Positions 8,154 to 16,761 of a stretch of 64,000 nucleotides of DNA are shown here, piece after piece. The notes beneath the pieces are model-generated. The model had not been told where the DNA came from and did not search any database. It saw only the letters and a program-made list of their open reading frames with translations. Numbering within the stretch: the first letter of the stretch is position 1; the number at the start of each line of letters is the position of its first letter. The DNA lies in the NCBI GenBank assembly GCA_003014445.1, contig PYGH01000004.1, positions 1 to 64,000 on the forward strand, read 5' to 3'. A program made the translations under genes and the position numbers. The DNA is from Fusobacterium naviforme. Lineage in GTDB: Bacteria; Bacillota; Clostridia; Lachnospirales; Lachnospiraceae.

Positions 8154-9317
8154 TCACGATTTCGCTCTTTGTATCAACGCTATGCACTCCACATGCACCG
8201 TCAAAGGAAAATTATCAAAGGGAATGATCTCCCGCGTCTTATAATTTCTGCGCTTGAATTCCTTCAGATCACGCGCAAGCGTCTCAGGATTGCAGGAGAC
8301 ATAGACGATGCGCTCCGGCTTCGCGCGGCAGGCGCTCTCGATAAATTCCACCGTGCTGCCAGTACGGGGCGGATCCATGAGTATCACATCAAGCTTCTTA
8401 TCGGAGCGGGACAGATCATCCAGAAACGCTCCTGCGTCGTTCGCGTAAAAGCTGATATTCTCTATGCCGTTTCGCCGCGCATTCGCCTCTGCGTCGCGCA
8501 CCGCCTCCGCATTCAGCTCGACACCGATCACTTCCTTTGCCCGCCTGCTCGCGATGAGCCCTATGGTTCCCACGCCGCAGTACGCGTCAAGCAGCGTCTC
8601 TCTGCCGCTCAGTCCCGCGAGCTCTATGGCCTTCTCATAGATCCGCTCTGTCTGTGCGGGATTCACCTGATAGAAGGAACCGGAGGATATGCGAAAACGC
8701 AGGCCGCAGAGCACATCCTCTATATACCCTCTGCCATAGAGAAGCTTCTCTCTCTGCCCGAGCACCATGCTGGTCCTCTGCGTGTTGATGCTCTGAATGA
8801 TTGTCGTAATCTCCGGACATTTCTTTCTGAGCGCCTCCACAAAGTTGCGACTGCCCGGAAGGATCGGAGATGCCGTCACCAGGATTACCATCACCTCAGC
8901 AGTTGCGTGTGCCGTGCGCACCATAACGTGACGCAGCAGGCCGAAACCGCTGTCCTCGTCGTAGGCCTTTATGCGAAAGGAGATGCACAGCTCCCGTATC
9001 ACATGGATGATGCGATCCGCCCGCTCATCCTGTATGAAACAGCGGTCTATATTCACGACGCGGTGAGTGGCGCGCTCATACACGCCGGAGATGAGCTTCC
9101 CGTTACGAAACCCAAAGGAAGCCGTCACCTTATTTCTGTAATGCAGTGGCTCCGAGGCACCGACAATGGGGCGTATCTCACCGAAGCCCGCGAGCAGTGC
9201 GCGCACGCGCCTCTCCTTCCTTGAAAGCTGCTCGCTGTAAGGCAGCTCGCTGTACTGACAGCCTCCGCATTTCTTCCTGTAGGGGCAGTTCACTTCAGAT
9301 TTTTCCGTTCTTCTCAT
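8154..9317 (-). CDS. rlmD: 23S rRNA (uracil-C5)-methyltransferase, RlmD/RumA type
   Basis: The 387-residue enzyme would transfer a methyl group from S-adenosylmethionine to C5 of a uracil in 23S rRNA. Visible features are Fe-S cluster cysteines (CPYRKKCGGC at residues 11-20 plus a fourth in NIDRCFI near 93), the SAM-binding loop DAYCGVGTIGL near 245, DPPRTGS, and the catalytic cysteine in VYVSCNPETLARDL near 345. It is shorter than many homologues because the N-terminal TRAM domain is missing and the protein starts just before the cluster. The start overlaps the end of the aminopeptidase gene by 23 bases. Its stop codon marks the edge of the foreign AT-rich block. The exact uracil target (1939 or 747) cannot be told. 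Confidence 0.85.
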   Translation of the reverse strand: MRRTEKSEVNCPYRKKCGGCQYSELPYSEQLSRKERRVRALLAGFGEIRPIVGASEPLHYRNKVTASFGFRNGKLISGVYERATHRVVNIDRCFIQDERADRIIHVIRELCISFRIKAYDEDSGFGLLRHVMVRTAHATAEVMVILVTASPILPGSRNFVEALRKKCPEITTIIQSINTQRTSMVLGQREKLLYGRGYIEDVLCGLRFRISSGSFYQVNPAQTERIYEKAIELAGLSGRETLLDAYCGVGTIGLIASRRAKEVIGVELNAEAVRDAEANARRNGIENISFYANDAGAFLDDLSRSDKKLDVILMDPPRTGSTVEFIESACRAKPERIVYVSCNPETLARDLKEFKRRNYKTREIIPFDNFPLTVHVECIALIQRAKS

Positions 9318-11133
9318 GCTTTTTATGCTTATCTTTCTTATCTTTTTTAATTTTTGCTGTCAGCTGTGCGAGCCATGCCCTCTCCTCTTCTCCGAGCAGA
9401 GGCGCAAGGGTCTCATAAACCAGCTGCTGGTAGCGATTAAAACGCCTGATATCCGCTTTTTTCATGAGGGAGAGCTCCAGCGGCTCCGGATCAAGCGGCG
9501 CCATGGTCAGCGCTTCAAAGGTATAAAAGCCCTCATAGTCCGGGTGCGGAACACAGAGTATCAGATTCTCCGAGCGCACGCCGTGGCTTCCTTCAATGTA
9601 TATCCCCGGCTCATCGCTCGTCACCATCCCCGGAACAAAGGGGAGGTCTCGCCGCGGATCCGGATGCGGACGGAAGCGCACTGAGACCGGCATCTCATGC
9701 ACGTTGTTCAGATGGCCCACTCCGTGGCCTGTGCCATGATTGAAATCTCTGCCCCGCGCCCACATCGCCTGCCTGGCGTAGGTATCGAGGTTCATGCCTC
9801 GCGTGCCGTAGGGGAACACCGCCCCCATCAGGTTCAGCATACCGATCACCGCGAGGGTATAGTCCTGCCGCTCCTCCTCTGTCGTCTCTCCAACTGCCAC
9901 TGTTCTCGTGACATCTGTCGTGCCATCAAGGTACTGCGCACCGGAATCAACCAGATAGAGCCCGCGCGGCTCCACTGCCGCAGCGCTCTCCGGCGTCGCA
10001 CTGTAGTGGCACATAGCAGCATTGGCCCCGTAGGCGGAGATGGTGGGAAAGCTCAGGGATACATAGTCCGGATCCTCCGCTCTCAGCGCATCCAGACGAT
10101 CCGAGAGCTCTGTCTCTGTCCAGCAGCGCTCCCCTGCCTCCCGGATATGCTTCTTCACCCAGTAGAGAAAACGGGTCAGATACACGCCGTCCCGGATATG
10201 GCAGGCCTTCATCCCCTCGATCTCCGTGCTGTTTTTCACAGACTTCAGCACATAGATAGGGCTCAGTCCGTCCAGCAGCTCATTGCTCTGATCCAGCGCC
10301 TCCAGCATCGCATAGCTCGCCACGGCACTGTCCATCAGAAGGCGCTCATTTTTCAAGAGGGAGATACTCTTTAAAAAGCGATCATAGCGCTTCACTGTGA
10401 TCTTCTGACTGTGGAGATAAGCTTCTGCCTCCGGAGTCAGCGCCTCCTTCTGAAGATAGATCGCCGCAGAGTGCGGCTTCACGACGAGATAGGAGAGAAA
10501 CACCGGATTGCAGGCGATGTCACTGCCGCGCAGGTTTGTGAGCCACGCACTTTCTCCGAGCGCGGAGGTGATAAAGACGGTCGCCCCCTGCTCACGCATC
10601 TCCTCCCGGACAAGCTTCAGCTTCTCCGCCGCGCTCTCGCCTGCGTAGCGCTCCGCATGCACCCAGATCGGCTCCTTGCTCCTCGCCGGCCGCTCCTTCC
10701 AGACACGTCCCGGAAGATCCCTGTCCGTGCGGAGTGTCGCGCCCCGCTCCTCTGCGATCTGCAGGTAGCGCCTTCCCTGCTTCGCGGATATGAGCTCCGC
10801 ACAGAAGCCGAGCACCTCGCCCTCCTTCAGCATATTCCGCAGAAAGGCTTCCAGCGTCGGAACCTCCGGCTCCCCCATCTTCATGAGCTTCACACCGCTG
10901 CCCTTCAGCTCCTGCTCCGCCTGCACAAAATACCGGCCGTCCGTCCAGAGCCATGCTCCCGCCGCGCTCACTAAAAGGGTACAGGAGTCCCCCGTAAAAC
11001 CGCTCAGAAAGCGCACACACTCATCGTGCGCGCTGATATATTCACTTCCGTGTGCATCCTGACAGGGCGAGATCCAAAAGCTGATTCCCTGCTTTTTCAT
11101 CTCTCTTCGCAGCGCCGTTAATGCCTCTCTCAT
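9295..11133 (-). CDS. Xaa-Pro aminopeptidase (M24 family, aminopeptidase P)
   Basis: The 612-residue protein has the three-part architecture of long aminopeptidase P enzymes: two creatinase-like N-terminal domains and a pita-bread metalloprotease domain. The dimetal ligands are visible: aspartates in YLDGTTDVTR near 400, histidine in HGTGHGVGH near 468, and glutamates in DEPGIYIEG near 509 and RSENL near 521. It removes N-terminal residues preceding proline from cytosolic peptides. The C-terminus ends in a very lysine-rich tail (KIKKDKKDKHKKHEK), which is not part of the fold. I chose the ATG at 11133 because AGAGGAGA lies just upstream; a longer frame lacks a site. It may be co-transcribed with the HAD gene upstream (gap 23 bases). 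Confidence 0.9.
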   Translation of the reverse strand: MREALTALRREMKKQGISFWISPCQDAHGSEYISAHDECVRFLSGFTGDSCTLLVSAAGAWLWTDGRYFVQAEQELKGSGVKLMKMGEPEVPTLEAFLRNMLKEGEVLGFCAELISAKQGRRYLQIAEERGATLRTDRDLPGRVWKERPARSKEPIWVHAERYAGESAAEKLKLVREEMREQGATVFITSALGESAWLTNLRGSDIACNPVFLSYLVVKPHSAAIYLQKEALTPEAEAYLHSQKITVKRYDRFLKSISLLKNERLLMDSAVASYAMLEALDQSNELLDGLSPIYVLKSVKNSTEIEGMKACHIRDGVYLTRFLYWVKKHIREAGERCWTETELSDRLDALRAEDPDYVSLSFPTISAYGANAAMCHYSATPESAAAVEPRGLYLVDSGAQYLDGTTDVTRTVAVGETTEEERQDYTLAVIGMLNLMGAVFPYGTRGMNLDTYARQAMWARGRDFNHGTGHGVGHLNNVHEMPVSVRFRPHPDPRRDLPFVPGMVTSDEPGIYIEGSHGVRSENLILCVPHPDYEGFYTFEALTMAPLDPEPLELSLMKKADIRRFNRYQQLVYETLAPLLGEEERAWLAQLTAKIKKDKKDKHKKHEKNGKI

Positions 11134-11156
11134 ATATTCTCCTCTCTTCAGATATA

Positions 11157-11951
11157 TCAGCTCATCGCCGAAATCAGCGAAAAATGTCTGCACGCGTTCC
11201 AGATTCCGTCCTCATCAATCGCATCTGTCACGTAATCCGCCACCTGTTTCAGCTCAGCCTTCGCATTGCCCATTGCAATGCCGACCTCCGCCGCCTGAAT
11301 GATCTCAAAATCGTTCATCCCGTCGCCGAAGGCATAGCTGTCCCGCATATCAATGCCATAATAGGCACAGAGCCGTCGGAGCCCCGCCGCCTTACTACAG
11401 CTTTTCTCTATCACGTCCGCGCCGTAATCCACGGAAAACATCCGGAGCGTGACCTCCGGGAAGTGCCGCTCCATCTCCTCCGCCTCCGCAGCTGAGCCGA
11501 TAAAGCTCACCGTGCGCACGGGCAGCAGCATGAGCTGCGACGCATCCCGAAACTTTCTGCCGCAGTCGCCGAATCGACGCAGCTCCGCCTCCTCCACCCT
11601 CTCCGGATTTACAAAGAAGTCCTCATCGTCAATGGTCGTTCCGAGCCCCACGTGATGCGCCTGTGCATAGTCCATCATGCGGCGCAGAAGACGCTTGTCC
11701 ATGCAGTGTTCAAAGAGGAGCTTCCCGTCCGCAACAACCTTTGCGCCGTTCTGGTCCACCCGCGCATCCGGCTGCACCAGAGAGAGATATTCCCGGCTGA
11801 AGTAGGTGTCCATATCCCTGCCAGTCGCGAGCACCACGATATGGCCGCTCTCCCGGAGTGCCCTGAGCGCCCTGAGCGCACTCTCCGGCACCGCGCGTGT
11901 GCCGTGATCAAACAGTGTCTTATCAAAATCAAAGCTTACAATCTTTCTCAT
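11157..11951 (-). CDS. Cof-type HAD-superfamily phosphatase
   Basis: The 264-residue protein begins MRKIVSFDFDKTLFD, the HAD motif I with both aspartates. The following threonine motif is VVLATGRD, then a cap domain of the C2B (Cof) type, a lysine in the SKAAGL segment and motif IV FGDGMNDFEII. Members hydrolyse sugar phosphates or other small phosphometabolites; the substrate cannot be predicted. The start is set by GGGAGA 6 bases upstream of the ATG; a longer open frame reaches 12077 but has no family similarity and overlaps a hairpin. Confidence 0.85.
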   Translation of the reverse strand: MRKIVSFDFDKTLFDHGTRAVPESALRALRALRESGHIVVLATGRDMDTYFSREYLSLVQPDARVDQNGAKVVADGKLLFEHCMDKRLLRRMMDYAQAHHVGLGTTIDDEDFFVNPERVEEAELRRFGDCGRKFRDASQLMLLPVRTVSFIGSAAEAEEMERHFPEVTLRMFSVDYGADVIEKSCSKAAGLRRLCAYYGIDMRDSYAFGDGMNDFEIIQAAEVGIAMGNAKAELKQVADYVTDAIDEDGIWNACRHFSLISAMS

Positions 11952-12038
11952 GATTTCTCCCAAACTGCCCGCAGCTGTATTCTGTCTGGGACCGCTGCCG
12001 CCCTGTACGCGGGTGATGCTGCCGTCCCGCAGATACAA

Positions 12039-12073
12039 TACCCTCAGGCGGAAAGATTTCCCACCTGAGGGTA
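12039..12073 (-). terminator. 10-bp hairpin between lipoprotein and HAD genes
   Basis: TACCCTCAGG (12039-12048) and CCTGAGGGTA (12064-12073) form a perfect 10-base stem with a 15-base loop. The bases after it on the minus strand (TTGTATCT) are only weakly U-rich, so it may be a terminator, an attenuator or a processing hairpin. Confidence 0.45.
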
Positions 12074-12120
12074 GCATACCACAGAAGTGCAGACTTCACC
12101 CACTTAAATTTTTTCCAGGC

Positions 12121-13905
12121 TTAGCTCCCGGCATCATCACTTCCTCCCTTTACCGTGAGCACACGCTCCTCACCCGAGGCATCCATCCCAAGCGTCTGAA
12201 AGAGATACTGACCGCACTGCGCCCCACACTTCAGCGTGGCAGCCTGCGAGGGAATCCCCTCCGGCTGCACGGCGTAAACCAGAACGCTCTCGTAAGCATT
12301 CAGCAAAACGCTGTAAAAGCTGGACTGCGTCTCAAAACTTCCTGCATCCAGCATCGCCACCGCATCGAAGGAGAGCTCTGTGTTGTCTTCCAGAGCAAAG
12401 ATAAGCAGAGGCGTACCCTCAGGAGCAAACTCCATGTCTCTGCCGTAGACCGTGAGATCCACCTCCTGAAGCGGCATTGCGAGCCAGCGGGTATAGGCAT
12501 CCGGATTCTCGATCACCACTGCCAGCCCCTCTGCGCTCTCAAGCTCCGCCACCAGTCCGATATCCGTGCTGTCCGGGATCATCATCCAGCTTCTATCATC
12601 CTCATTCTGCAGCCAGCAAAGCGGCTCAAACGCAGCAAACGCGAGATGCATCGTACCTGTCGCCTCACTTGTGATCTCCAGTACATAGGCGGGCTCATAA
12701 TGACCCTCCAAATCCTCCATCATATCCATGCGAAGAGGAGTGATTGTAAACGGAATTCCGTCTGCGTTGCGATTCATCTTATCCAGAGCGAAGTACTGCC
12801 GCGCGGCGTCACAGGCAGCCTCCACCTGAAGGGCAGTTACACAGAGCGAAGTGCCAAAGGGCGATTCCGGATTCAGCTGCACCGCCTCCTCCGGGTACTT
12901 TGAAATTCTCACCATATGCGGCCAGTAGCCTGCCCCCGCCATGGTCGGTATCTCAGCACAGATCTGAAGCTGTCCATCCTCCTCAAGATGCACACACGGC
13001 ACCAGCGTCAGTCCGTTATGTTCCATCTTCGTGCCATTCACAAGGGGTCTTCCGTTTTCCGAGTACTCTGTCCACTCCGACATGTTCCAGACATTGCGCC
13101 TCATACGGTCCAGATCCTCAGTCCAGCCATAGCTCGGATCTCCGAGACCATCCGGCAGTGTCTGTTCTGAGGCAAAGCCATAGTAGACCATTCTCTCCCA
13201 CTCGCAGAACATGCAGCGCTCCGCGTAGTCCTGTATCGCCCGATCCACCTCATACTCCCCAAGATCCGCCTGCTTTATGAGCTTCCGCGGTTCGATAAAA
13301 TGGCCTGATGCCGTGTCAAAGTTCACCGCATAGAGATAGTCCATGGCATAATTGACTGCGTGGCGCCGCACCAGCACAGATAGTATCCCGTCTCTCAGTG
13401 TATACTCCGTGCTGCAATGCTCCTGTCCGGAGAGATCTATCCCCTCCTCTCCGACTGCCTCAGCGTACTCCCAGCTGTGCAGCTCCTCTATCTCCTCCTG
13501 CACTGCATCCCTGATTGCGCCAAACAGGGCATTTGCCTTTGCGGCCTCCTCTGCATTCAGGGTCTTCTCGTTCAGCTTCGGGAGCACCATGATACCGTCC
13601 TCACTCTCTGTGCGCTCCAGCGTGATATACCGCTCTGCCTCTTTCAAAAGAGCAGTCTCGCCCTGCGCAGGAGCTCCGGAGACTTTATGTCCCTCCTCCG
13701 CTTTTCCCTTTCCTGCCGGCTTCTGAAGCGGCCGCTGCTTTTTTGTCTCAGCGCCCTGAGCTTTTTCCACTGCTTTTGCGGCCTCTTCTGCAAGACCGAC
13801 GGCCTTCAGTGATTCAGCCTGCTTCGTTTTCCCTCCGCAGCTGCACAGCGCTGCGCAGAGCAGCAGCGCCCCGAGTCCGGCTGCAAATGAACTTCTGTTA
13901 CGCAT
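12121..13905 (-). CDS. secreted lipoprotein of unknown function
   Basis: The 594-residue protein carries a lipoprotein signal: a hydrophobic core (FAAGLGALLLCAALC) followed by LCSCGG, so cysteine 23 is the likely lipidated residue. A low-complexity Lys/Glu/Ala-rich linker follows (KAQGAETKKQRPLQ). The folded part starts near residue 90 and includes DGILSVLVRRHAVNYAMDYLYAVNFD, which resembles the DUF3298/DUF4163 type of extracytoplasmic domain. The last 250 residues I do not recognise. It is predicted to be anchored to the outer face of the membrane. The gene stands alone between the HAD gene and tRNA-Pro. Confidence 0.65.
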   Translation of the reverse strand: MRNRSSFAAGLGALLLCAALCSCGGKTKQAESLKAVGLAEEAAKAVEKAQGAETKKQRPLQKPAGKGKAEEGHKVSGAPAQGETALLKEAERYITLERTESEDGIMVLPKLNEKTLNAEEAAKANALFGAIRDAVQEEIEELHSWEYAEAVGEEGIDLSGQEHCSTEYTLRDGILSVLVRRHAVNYAMDYLYAVNFDTASGHFIEPRKLIKQADLGEYEVDRAIQDYAERCMFCEWERMVYYGFASEQTLPDGLGDPSYGWTEDLDRMRRNVWNMSEWTEYSENGRPLVNGTKMEHNGLTLVPCVHLEEDGQLQICAEIPTMAGAGYWPHMVRISKYPEEAVQLNPESPFGTSLCVTALQVEAACDAARQYFALDKMNRNADGIPFTITPLRMDMMEDLEGHYEPAYVLEITSEATGTMHLAFAAFEPLCWLQNEDDRSWMMIPDSTDIGLVAELESAEGLAVVIENPDAYTRWLAMPLQEVDLTVYGRDMEFAPEGTPLLIFALEDNTELSFDAVAMLDAGSFETQSSFYSVLLNAYESVLVYAVQPEGIPSQAATLKCGAQCGQYLFQTLGMDASGEERVLTVKGGSDDAGS

Positions 13906-13966
13906 GACATCCTCCCATCCCTCTCTCTAGGTATAGAATTTCTTTTGATGAATGCAGAAAAATGAT

Positions 13967-13994
13967 TTGCTTTTCCTGCGACTTCTGCTATAAT
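13967..13994 (+). promoter_or_regulatory. promoter of tRNA-Pro
   Basis: TTGCTT at 13967-13972 and TATAAT at 13989-13994 are separated by 16 bases. The predicted start is about 14001, 7 bases before the mature tRNA. Confidence 0.65.
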
Positions 13995-14007
13995 AATGCT
14001 TGCGTTT

Positions 14008-14082
14008 CGGGGCGTGGCTCAGTTTGGCTAGAGCGCACGGCTGGGGGCCGTGAGGCCGCAGGTTCAAATCCTGTCGCCCCGA
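14008..14082 (+). tRNA. tRNA-Pro (anticodon GGG)
   Basis: The 7-base acceptor CGGGGCG (14008-14014) pairs with CGCCCCG (14075-14081), with discriminator A at 14082. The anticodon stem CACGG/CCGTG encloses the loop CTGGGGG, giving anticodon GGG. The T arm carries GGTTCAAATCC. CCA is not encoded. The gene is single and followed by a terminator. Confidence 0.95.
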
Positions 14083-14090
14083 TTCCATCA

Positions 14091-14119
14091 GAGAGTCAGC
14101 AGTGCTGACTCTCTTTTTG
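14091..14119 (+). terminator. terminator of tRNA-Pro
   Basis: GAGAGTCAGC (14091-14100) pairs with GCTGACTCTC (14104-14113) around a 3-base loop, followed by TTTTTG. Confidence 0.85.
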
Positions 14120-14168
14120 TGCGCCAGGAATCTTTCAGTTTCCCGGTGAGCAAAACCTCTTCTGCTGT

Positions 14169-14864
14169 TCAGTCAGAGACCTGCAGTGAATAGTAATCTG
14201 TCCAGCAGAGCTCCCCCTCATACAGATTCTCAATACGGATGAGCCGCGCACTCGGATAAAAATACGCCCGCATCAGATTTCCGAAATTATCCGCCTCAAA
14301 ATAACCATTTCCGGTTTTTATAAACCTAAAGGGCATACGCAGCCACTCCATATGCTCAGGACTGTCTCCCTGAAGCTCCCGCATGATAAGGCTCACCTCA
14401 TCATCTTTTGCCGAGACAATGTCCACCAGCATACCGTTCGGCGTCGGATCGGAGTCTCCATTCGAAAAAGTCACCCTGGAATGTGCGTATGTCCCCAGCG
14501 GCATCTGAGATATTCTCTCTCCCAGCTCTCCCGCAGGCTGAACTGCGCCCGGCGTGATCCCTCTGCGCTGCACGACGCCGTTCTCAACCCACATCCCGTC
14601 TCTGTTCAGCATATACCCTTCTTCTGTCACGCAGTCCACCAGAAGATACCCATCCCTGCCGAAGCAGTAGCACTCCGCAAGTCCGTCCCCGTTGCTGTCG
14701 ATCCAGTACCAGCCGTCTGCGAGCCAGTGCGAATCCCCAAGGTCATACCACCAGCTGTCCCATGCTGCTCCCCTGACCCAGCCCTTTGCATATGCGGGCA
14801 ATGCTGCCGTGAGTGAGAATACAGCCAGCGCTGCCGTCACCAACAAGCCTCTGCGTATCTTCAT
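14169..14864 (-). CDS. secreted protein with cell-wall-binding-like repeats
   Basis: The 231-residue protein has a signal peptide (GLLVTAALAVFSLTAALPAYA, cleavage after AYA). The next 75 residues are rich in Trp, Tyr, Gly and Asp (SWWYDLGDSHWLADGWYWID, then GRDGYLLVDCVTEEGYMLNRDG). This is the pattern of choline-binding/glucan-binding type repeats seen in many Lachnospiraceae exported proteins. The C-terminal 130 residues form a beta-rich domain of unknown function. The start at 14864 follows AAAGGAGGAGAGACG; a longer frame to 14921 has no site. It is probably attached to the wall non-covalently. Confidence 0.65.
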   Translation of the reverse strand: MKIRRGLLVTAALAVFSLTAALPAYAKGWVRGAAWDSWWYDLGDSHWLADGWYWIDSNGDGLAECYCFGRDGYLLVDCVTEEGYMLNRDGMWVENGVVQRRGITPGAVQPAGELGERISQMPLGTYAHSRVTFSNGDSDPTPNGMLVDIVSAKDDEVSLIMRELQGDSPEHMEWLRMPFRFIKTGNGYFEADNFGNLMRAYFYPSARLIRIENLYEGELCWTDYYSLQVSD

Positions 14865-15147
14865 CGTCTCTCCTCCTTTTCCATGCAAGCTTCCGATACC
14901 CGGCCCGCCATATCCCGTCATGCCGGTATCTTACAGGTAGCTTATCAGCACATGACGGTACAAATCTATGGTACCCGGGATACTTTCGGGAGATTTTTAC
15001 ACAAAAGCAAGGCGGGGACAGCTCCGGATAAGCGCAAAAAGATCCTTACTGTTCAGCTCACAAATCTGTTTCGCTTCTTCCTATATGTGCAGCGGATATA
15101 GTGTGTATTATATTTTTGAATCCTCTGTGCTTATATTTTTTCCGTCC

Positions 15148-15621
15148 TCAGCGCACGAAGTGCCCGCTCTTCCCCCCGTCCTTCTCAAGTAGAAAGCACT
15201 CCGAGATCATCATCTCCCGATTCATCGCTTTGCACATATCATAGATTGTGAGCAGCGCAATCTGGACAGCGGTCAGCGCCTCCATCTCAACACCGGTCTT
15301 ACCGACGCAGGAGGCCTCACAGATCGCAGTCACCGCGTAATCGGCCTCATTCAGGTGAAAATCCAGAGTACAGCCTGTGAGCGGAACAATATGACAGAGC
15401 GGAATAAGCTCGCTGGTGCGCTTTGCCCCCATGATGCCCGCAACTCGCGCAACACCGAGCACATCCCCCTTCCTTGCAGTTCCGTCTGCAATCGCCCGAA
15501 ACACCTCTGCTCCGACATAGATCGTGCCGCAGGCGCGCGCAATGCGGCGGGTGTCGTCCTTCTCCCCGACATTTACCATATGTGCGTCTCCGTGCGCATT
15601 AAAATGTGTCAGCTCTCCCAT
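15148..15621 (-). CDS. moaC: cyclic pyranopterin monophosphate synthase MoaC
   Basis: The 157-residue enzyme acts after MoaA in molybdenum cofactor synthesis, converting the 3',8-cyclo-GTP intermediate to cyclic pyranopterin monophosphate. Family phrases are clear: MVNVGEKDDTRRIARA, KGDVLGVARVAGIMGAKRT, IPLCHIVPL, then GKTGVEMEALTAVQIALLTIYDMCKA with the catalytic lysine region, and the closing KSGHF. The ATG at 15621 follows GGAGAGAAGAGG. It lies 117 bases downstream of modA on the same strand and is probably in the same transcript. The gap of about 280 bases downstream (14865-15147) shows no gene. Confidence 0.95.
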   Translation of the reverse strand: MGELTHFNAHGDAHMVNVGEKDDTRRIARACGTIYVGAEVFRAIADGTARKGDVLGVARVAGIMGAKRTSELIPLCHIVPLTGCTLDFHLNEADYAVTAICEASCVGKTGVEMEALTAVQIALLTIYDMCKAMNREMMISECFLLEKDGGKSGHFVR

Positions 15622-15738
15622 CCTCTTCTCTCCTTCGCAAAAGAGGGCTTCCGCACAGCCTGCCATGCGAGAGCCCTCTGTTATTATTTCTATTATAGTA
15701 TATAGCTGCGATAAAACTCAACACCTCCGGCTGATCGC

Positions 15739-16620
15739 TCAGAGCGCCGTAAAGCCGACTCCCTCAAAGATCTCCGCCGCCTCATGCGTCTTAAGAAAGG
15801 CCAGAAATTCCTGCGCCGCCTCCGCGTGGGCGCTCTCCTTCAGCACCGCTGCCGGATATATCACCTGGCCGCACATCTCCTTCGTCGCGCTGTCCACCAC
15901 TGTGAGCCCCGCGGAGTGTGCGTCCGTCGCATAAATCACTCCGCAGTCCACGGCGGCCTCCTTCACCTGCGTCGTGACCTCCTTCACATTGGAGCCATAG
16001 GTCAGCACGCCGGAGCTCGCGAGCGCCTCCTCGTCAAGCCCGTAGTAAGCAAAAATTTTCTGCGTGTACTGCCCCACCGGAACGTCGCTGTTTCCCATGC
16101 CGAGCAGGATATCTCCGGCCTTCAGCCGCTCTGCGAGCGCGTCAAAGCTCTCCACCGCACTGGGATTGCCCTCCGGAACGGCCAGTGTGACCTTATTCTC
16201 CAGAAGATCCACTCTGCTGCCTTCAAGCAGGCTTCCCGCCTCCTCAAGTGCATTCATCTGCTTCTGCGCGGCCGATACGAAGAGGTCGCATTCTGCCCCC
16301 TCCTGAATCTGCTTCAGCAGCGTTCCGGAGGAATCATAGGTCGCGACCAGATGCGTATCCGGATGCTTTGCCTCGTAGAGCTGAATGATCTGATCCATGG
16401 TCTCTGTCATGGAGGCTGCCGCAAATACATAGAGCTCTGTCTGCACTGCTGCTGTACTCTCTGCTGTGCTCTCTGCAGCACTTTCCTCCGTCTCCGCCTC
16501 CGCAGATGCCGCACTGCTCCCGGACTTTCCTGCAGAACCGCAGGAGGCCAAAAGCACCGCACCAAATACCAGAATCCCCGTCAGCAGGCCACTCTTCCAG
16601 TCAAAGCTTACATTTTTCAT
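15739..16620 (-). CDS. modA: molybdate ABC transporter substrate-binding lipoprotein ModA
   Basis: The 293-residue protein has a lipoprotein signal (LLTGILVFGAVLLASCG, lipobox LASC). A Ser/Ala/Glu linker follows, then the periplasmic-binding fold beginning LYVFAAASMTETMDQI. Typical ModA features are AAASMTE, TYDSSGTLLKQI (oxyanion-binding serines), GNPSAVESFDA, and YATDAHSAGL near the end. It would capture molybdate or tungstate outside the membrane. The permease and ATPase genes modB and modC are not adjacent, which is unusual. A promoter with -10 TATAAT lies at 16687-16714. Confidence 0.9.
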   Translation of the reverse strand: MKNVSFDWKSGLLTGILVFGAVLLASCGSAGKSGSSAASAEAETEESAAESTAESTAAVQTELYVFAAASMTETMDQIIQLYEAKHPDTHLVATYDSSGTLLKQIQEGAECDLFVSAAQKQMNALEEAGSLLEGSRVDLLENKVTLAVPEGNPSAVESFDALAERLKAGDILLGMGNSDVPVGQYTQKIFAYYGLDEEALASSGVLTYGSNVKEVTTQVKEAAVDCGVIYATDAHSAGLTVVDSATKEMCGQVIYPAAVLKESAHAEAAQEFLAFLKTHEAAEIFEGVGFTAL

Positions 16621-16686
16621 TTTTCTTCCCCCGTTTCGTTTATTTACCGGTACTGGATTTCGTTTTGTTTTTAAATCCATAACGCA

Positions 16687-16714
16687 ATTATACCACACTC
16701 TATTTCAAGATCAA
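16687..16714 (-). promoter_or_regulatory. candidate promoter of modA-moaC
   Basis: On the minus strand TTGATC (16714-16709) and TATAAT (16692-16687) are separated by 16 bases, with the modA start about 65 bases downstream. It gives modA and moaC a start separate from moaB-MOSC. Confidence 0.5.
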
Positions 16715-16761
16715 ATAAAGATATTCAGAACGCTCCGTATTAAAACGCTCTTACACCGATA

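Noticed and set aside
8169-9224. Long plus-strand frame opposite rlmD
   Set aside because: It is antisense to a gene with clear motifs and has no ribosome site or recognisable family; GC-rich codon bias produces such frames.
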